Shown: piece after piece, positions 31,147 through 32,050 of the stretch
Layout of the letters: each line of letters begins with the position of its first letter
How positions within the stretch are numbered: position 1 is the first letter of the stretch
Origin: SIG307 sp964545045
Lineage (GTDB): Bacteria > Bacillota > Clostridia > Lachnospirales > Lachnospiraceae
Assembly: GCA_964545045.1 (NCBI GenBank)
Contig: CAZJEN010000031.1
Span: 1 to 32,050, forward strand
DNA: 32,050 bases
Direction of reading: 5' to 3'
Made by a program: the position numbers and the translations under genes
Notes under the pieces: model-generated
Database searches by the model: none
Told to the model about the DNA's origin: nothing
What the model saw: only the letters and a program-made list of their open reading frames with translations

Positions 31147-32050
31147 ATGAAAAAAAGACTGTGTTTTTGTCTGTTGGCGGTACTTATGACGGGATGTGTG
31201 GCCTGCCAAGGAAAAATGGAAAGTGATGTGATTGGTGAACCGACTGTAACAGCGACGGTTGTGCCGACGGAGATTCTTGAGTCGACTGCAACGCCTGAGC
31301 CGATTGCGACGCCTGAGCCGACCGCAACACCTGAGCCGACTGCAACACCTGAGCCGACCGCAACACCTGAGCCGACCGCAACACCTGAGCCGACTGCAAC
31401 ACCTGAGCCGACTGCGACGCCTGAGCCGACTGCAACACCTGAGCCGACTGCAACACCTGAGCTGACCGCAACGCCGGTCCCGACTGCAACACCTGAGCCA
31501 ACCGCGACACCGGCCCCGACCGCAACACCAAAGCCGACACCGAAACCGGGAGCGGAGGTGACGGTGAGGTATTTTGCACCGTTAGTATTAAAGGATTTGA
31601 GTGCAATAAGTGCAACAGATGCAATGGACTTTTTGAATAAGTTGTCGGCATATGCGTGGAAGAAGGAAGGTTTTGCAACAGAGACAGCGATGTTAAATGA
31701 AACAGCGAGTGAATATTTTAGCGCTGCCGGGATATCTTTGTTGGAAAACGGAGTTGTATTGGACAGTGCGAAGGCCTTTTATGGGGACGATGTGACCGTG
31801 TCTTCGAATGGATGGTACGACGGAGAAAGAACCTGGTATGATGAAAAGAATGGTGCAGGAATGTCGGTTCTTTATAGTAGTTTTAACAACAAAACGTTCT
31901 CTGATTATGATATTAATAAGGGTGAAACAATTGATGCATATGCAAGCTATATGGTGAACACGGGAAGTGAGACAATTGTTTATGTTCCGTGTGTTCTGGA
32001 TGTTCAGTTACAATTGGGAATTATGAGTGTGAAGATGACCTATCTTATGG
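31147..32050 (+). CDS. Lipoprotein with Thr-Ala-Thr-Pro-Glu-Pro repeat, 3' end outside the window
   Basis: At least 301 residues, open to the window edge. The start MKKRLCFCLLAVLMTGCVAC contains a lipobox (LMTGC, Cys17). AAGGGGG is the ribosome site. A stalk of 14 six-residue repeats (about residues 47-130) separates the anchor from the C-terminal domain beginning near VTVRYFAPLVLKDLSAIS. This domain is unassigned and has the look of a secreted beta-rich region. The stalk should be extended and lift the domain through the cell wall. Confidence 0.8.
   Translation, partial: MKKRLCFCLLAVLMTGCVACQGKMESDVIGEPTVTATVVPTEILESTATPEPIATPEPTATPEPTATPEPTATPEPTATPEPTATPEPTATPEPTATPEPTATPELTATPVPTATPEPTATPAPTATPKPTPKPGAEVTVRYFAPLVLKDLSAISATDAMDFLNKLSAYAWKKEGFATETAMLNETASEYFSAAGISLLENGVVLDSAKAFYGDDVTVSSNGWYDGERTWYDEKNGAGMSVLYSSFNNKTFSDYDINKGETIDAYASYMVNTGSETIVYVPCVLDVQLQLGIMSVKMTYLM
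31285..31536 (+). repeat. 18-base tandem repeat coding for TATPEP
   Basis: Fourteen consecutive 18-base units, consensus ACYGCAACACCTGAGCCG, drifting at both ends, plus a shorter tail. The units keep the reading frame. The almost identical core units (31321-31446) suggest recent expansion by slippage. Confidence 0.9.

Noticed and set aside
31285..31536. Regular repeats resembling a CRISPR array
   Set aside because: Units are contiguous 18-base coding repeats without spacers, and no cas genes are present.
31184..31678. 164-residue frame antisense to the PT-repeat lipoprotein
   Set aside because: It is the reverse reading of the 18-base repeat (SAQVLQ units); the plus strand has the signal peptide, ribosome site and promoter.

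Overview
The window reads as a chromosomal stretch of an anaerobic Clostridia bacterium, most likely a gut Lachnospiraceae. The basis is the protein style, the pyruvate formate-lyase operon, purine synthesis with separate formyltransferase and IMP cyclohydrolase genes, strong AGGAGG ribosome sites, TTGACA/TATAAT promoters and many U-tailed hairpin terminators. No species can be named from the sequence alone.

Layout. 1-318: the 3' part of a tRNA-Thr(GGT), a large nested palindrome, and the promoter/leader of a branched-chain amino-acid ABC transporter operon livJ-livH-livM-livG-livF (319-5136), followed by a cytidylate-kinase-like gene. 5911-6852: a lipoprotein. 6897-9452: a lower-GC accessory patch with a DUF4160/DUF2442-HTH pair (toxin-antitoxin-like) under an operator-containing promoter, a divergent XRE repressor, an unknown four-pass membrane protein and a frameshifted membrane gene. 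9542-12411 (minus): a membrane protein, a minimal sigma-region-4 protein, and aminopeptidase P. 12625-16653: a DUF3810 membrane metalloprotease-like protein, the xanthine salvage pair xpt-pbuX, a small nuclease-fold protein and a Cys-rich mini-protein. 16838-20696: a DUF5662 protein and a pyruvate formate-lyase operon. 20880-22817: IMP cyclohydrolase and AICAR transformylase. 22916-25283: a BlaI repressor and an M56 (BlaR1-like) membrane peptidase separated by a structured repeat, then a secreted protein. 25339-26982: a decayed IS4-family element. 26986-32050: a MATE transporter, purC, a small unknown gene, a double-cyclophilin lipoprotein, and a lipoprotein with a long Pro-Thr-Glu repeat that runs off the window.

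Most notable. (1) Pyruvate formate-lyase is split. The 697-residue catalytic subunit has the Cys-Cys pair but ends just before the glycyl-radical domain. That domain is an 80-residue separate gene with its own ribosome site, in another frame, translationally coupled to an activase carrying an extra segment. The radical enzyme would have to assemble from two polypeptides. (2) An intergenic repeat family at two distant places shares the core ACC-GA-(stem-loop)-GA-GGT, with different but still self-complementary stems, which points to a conserved folded element. (3) The IS4-family element sits inside the terminator hairpin of the MATE gene.

Purine metabolism recurs (xpt, pbuX, IMP cyclohydrolase, AICAR transformylase, purC), but each unit has its own promoter and none shows a purine riboswitch. 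All assignments are by reading; no database search was run.
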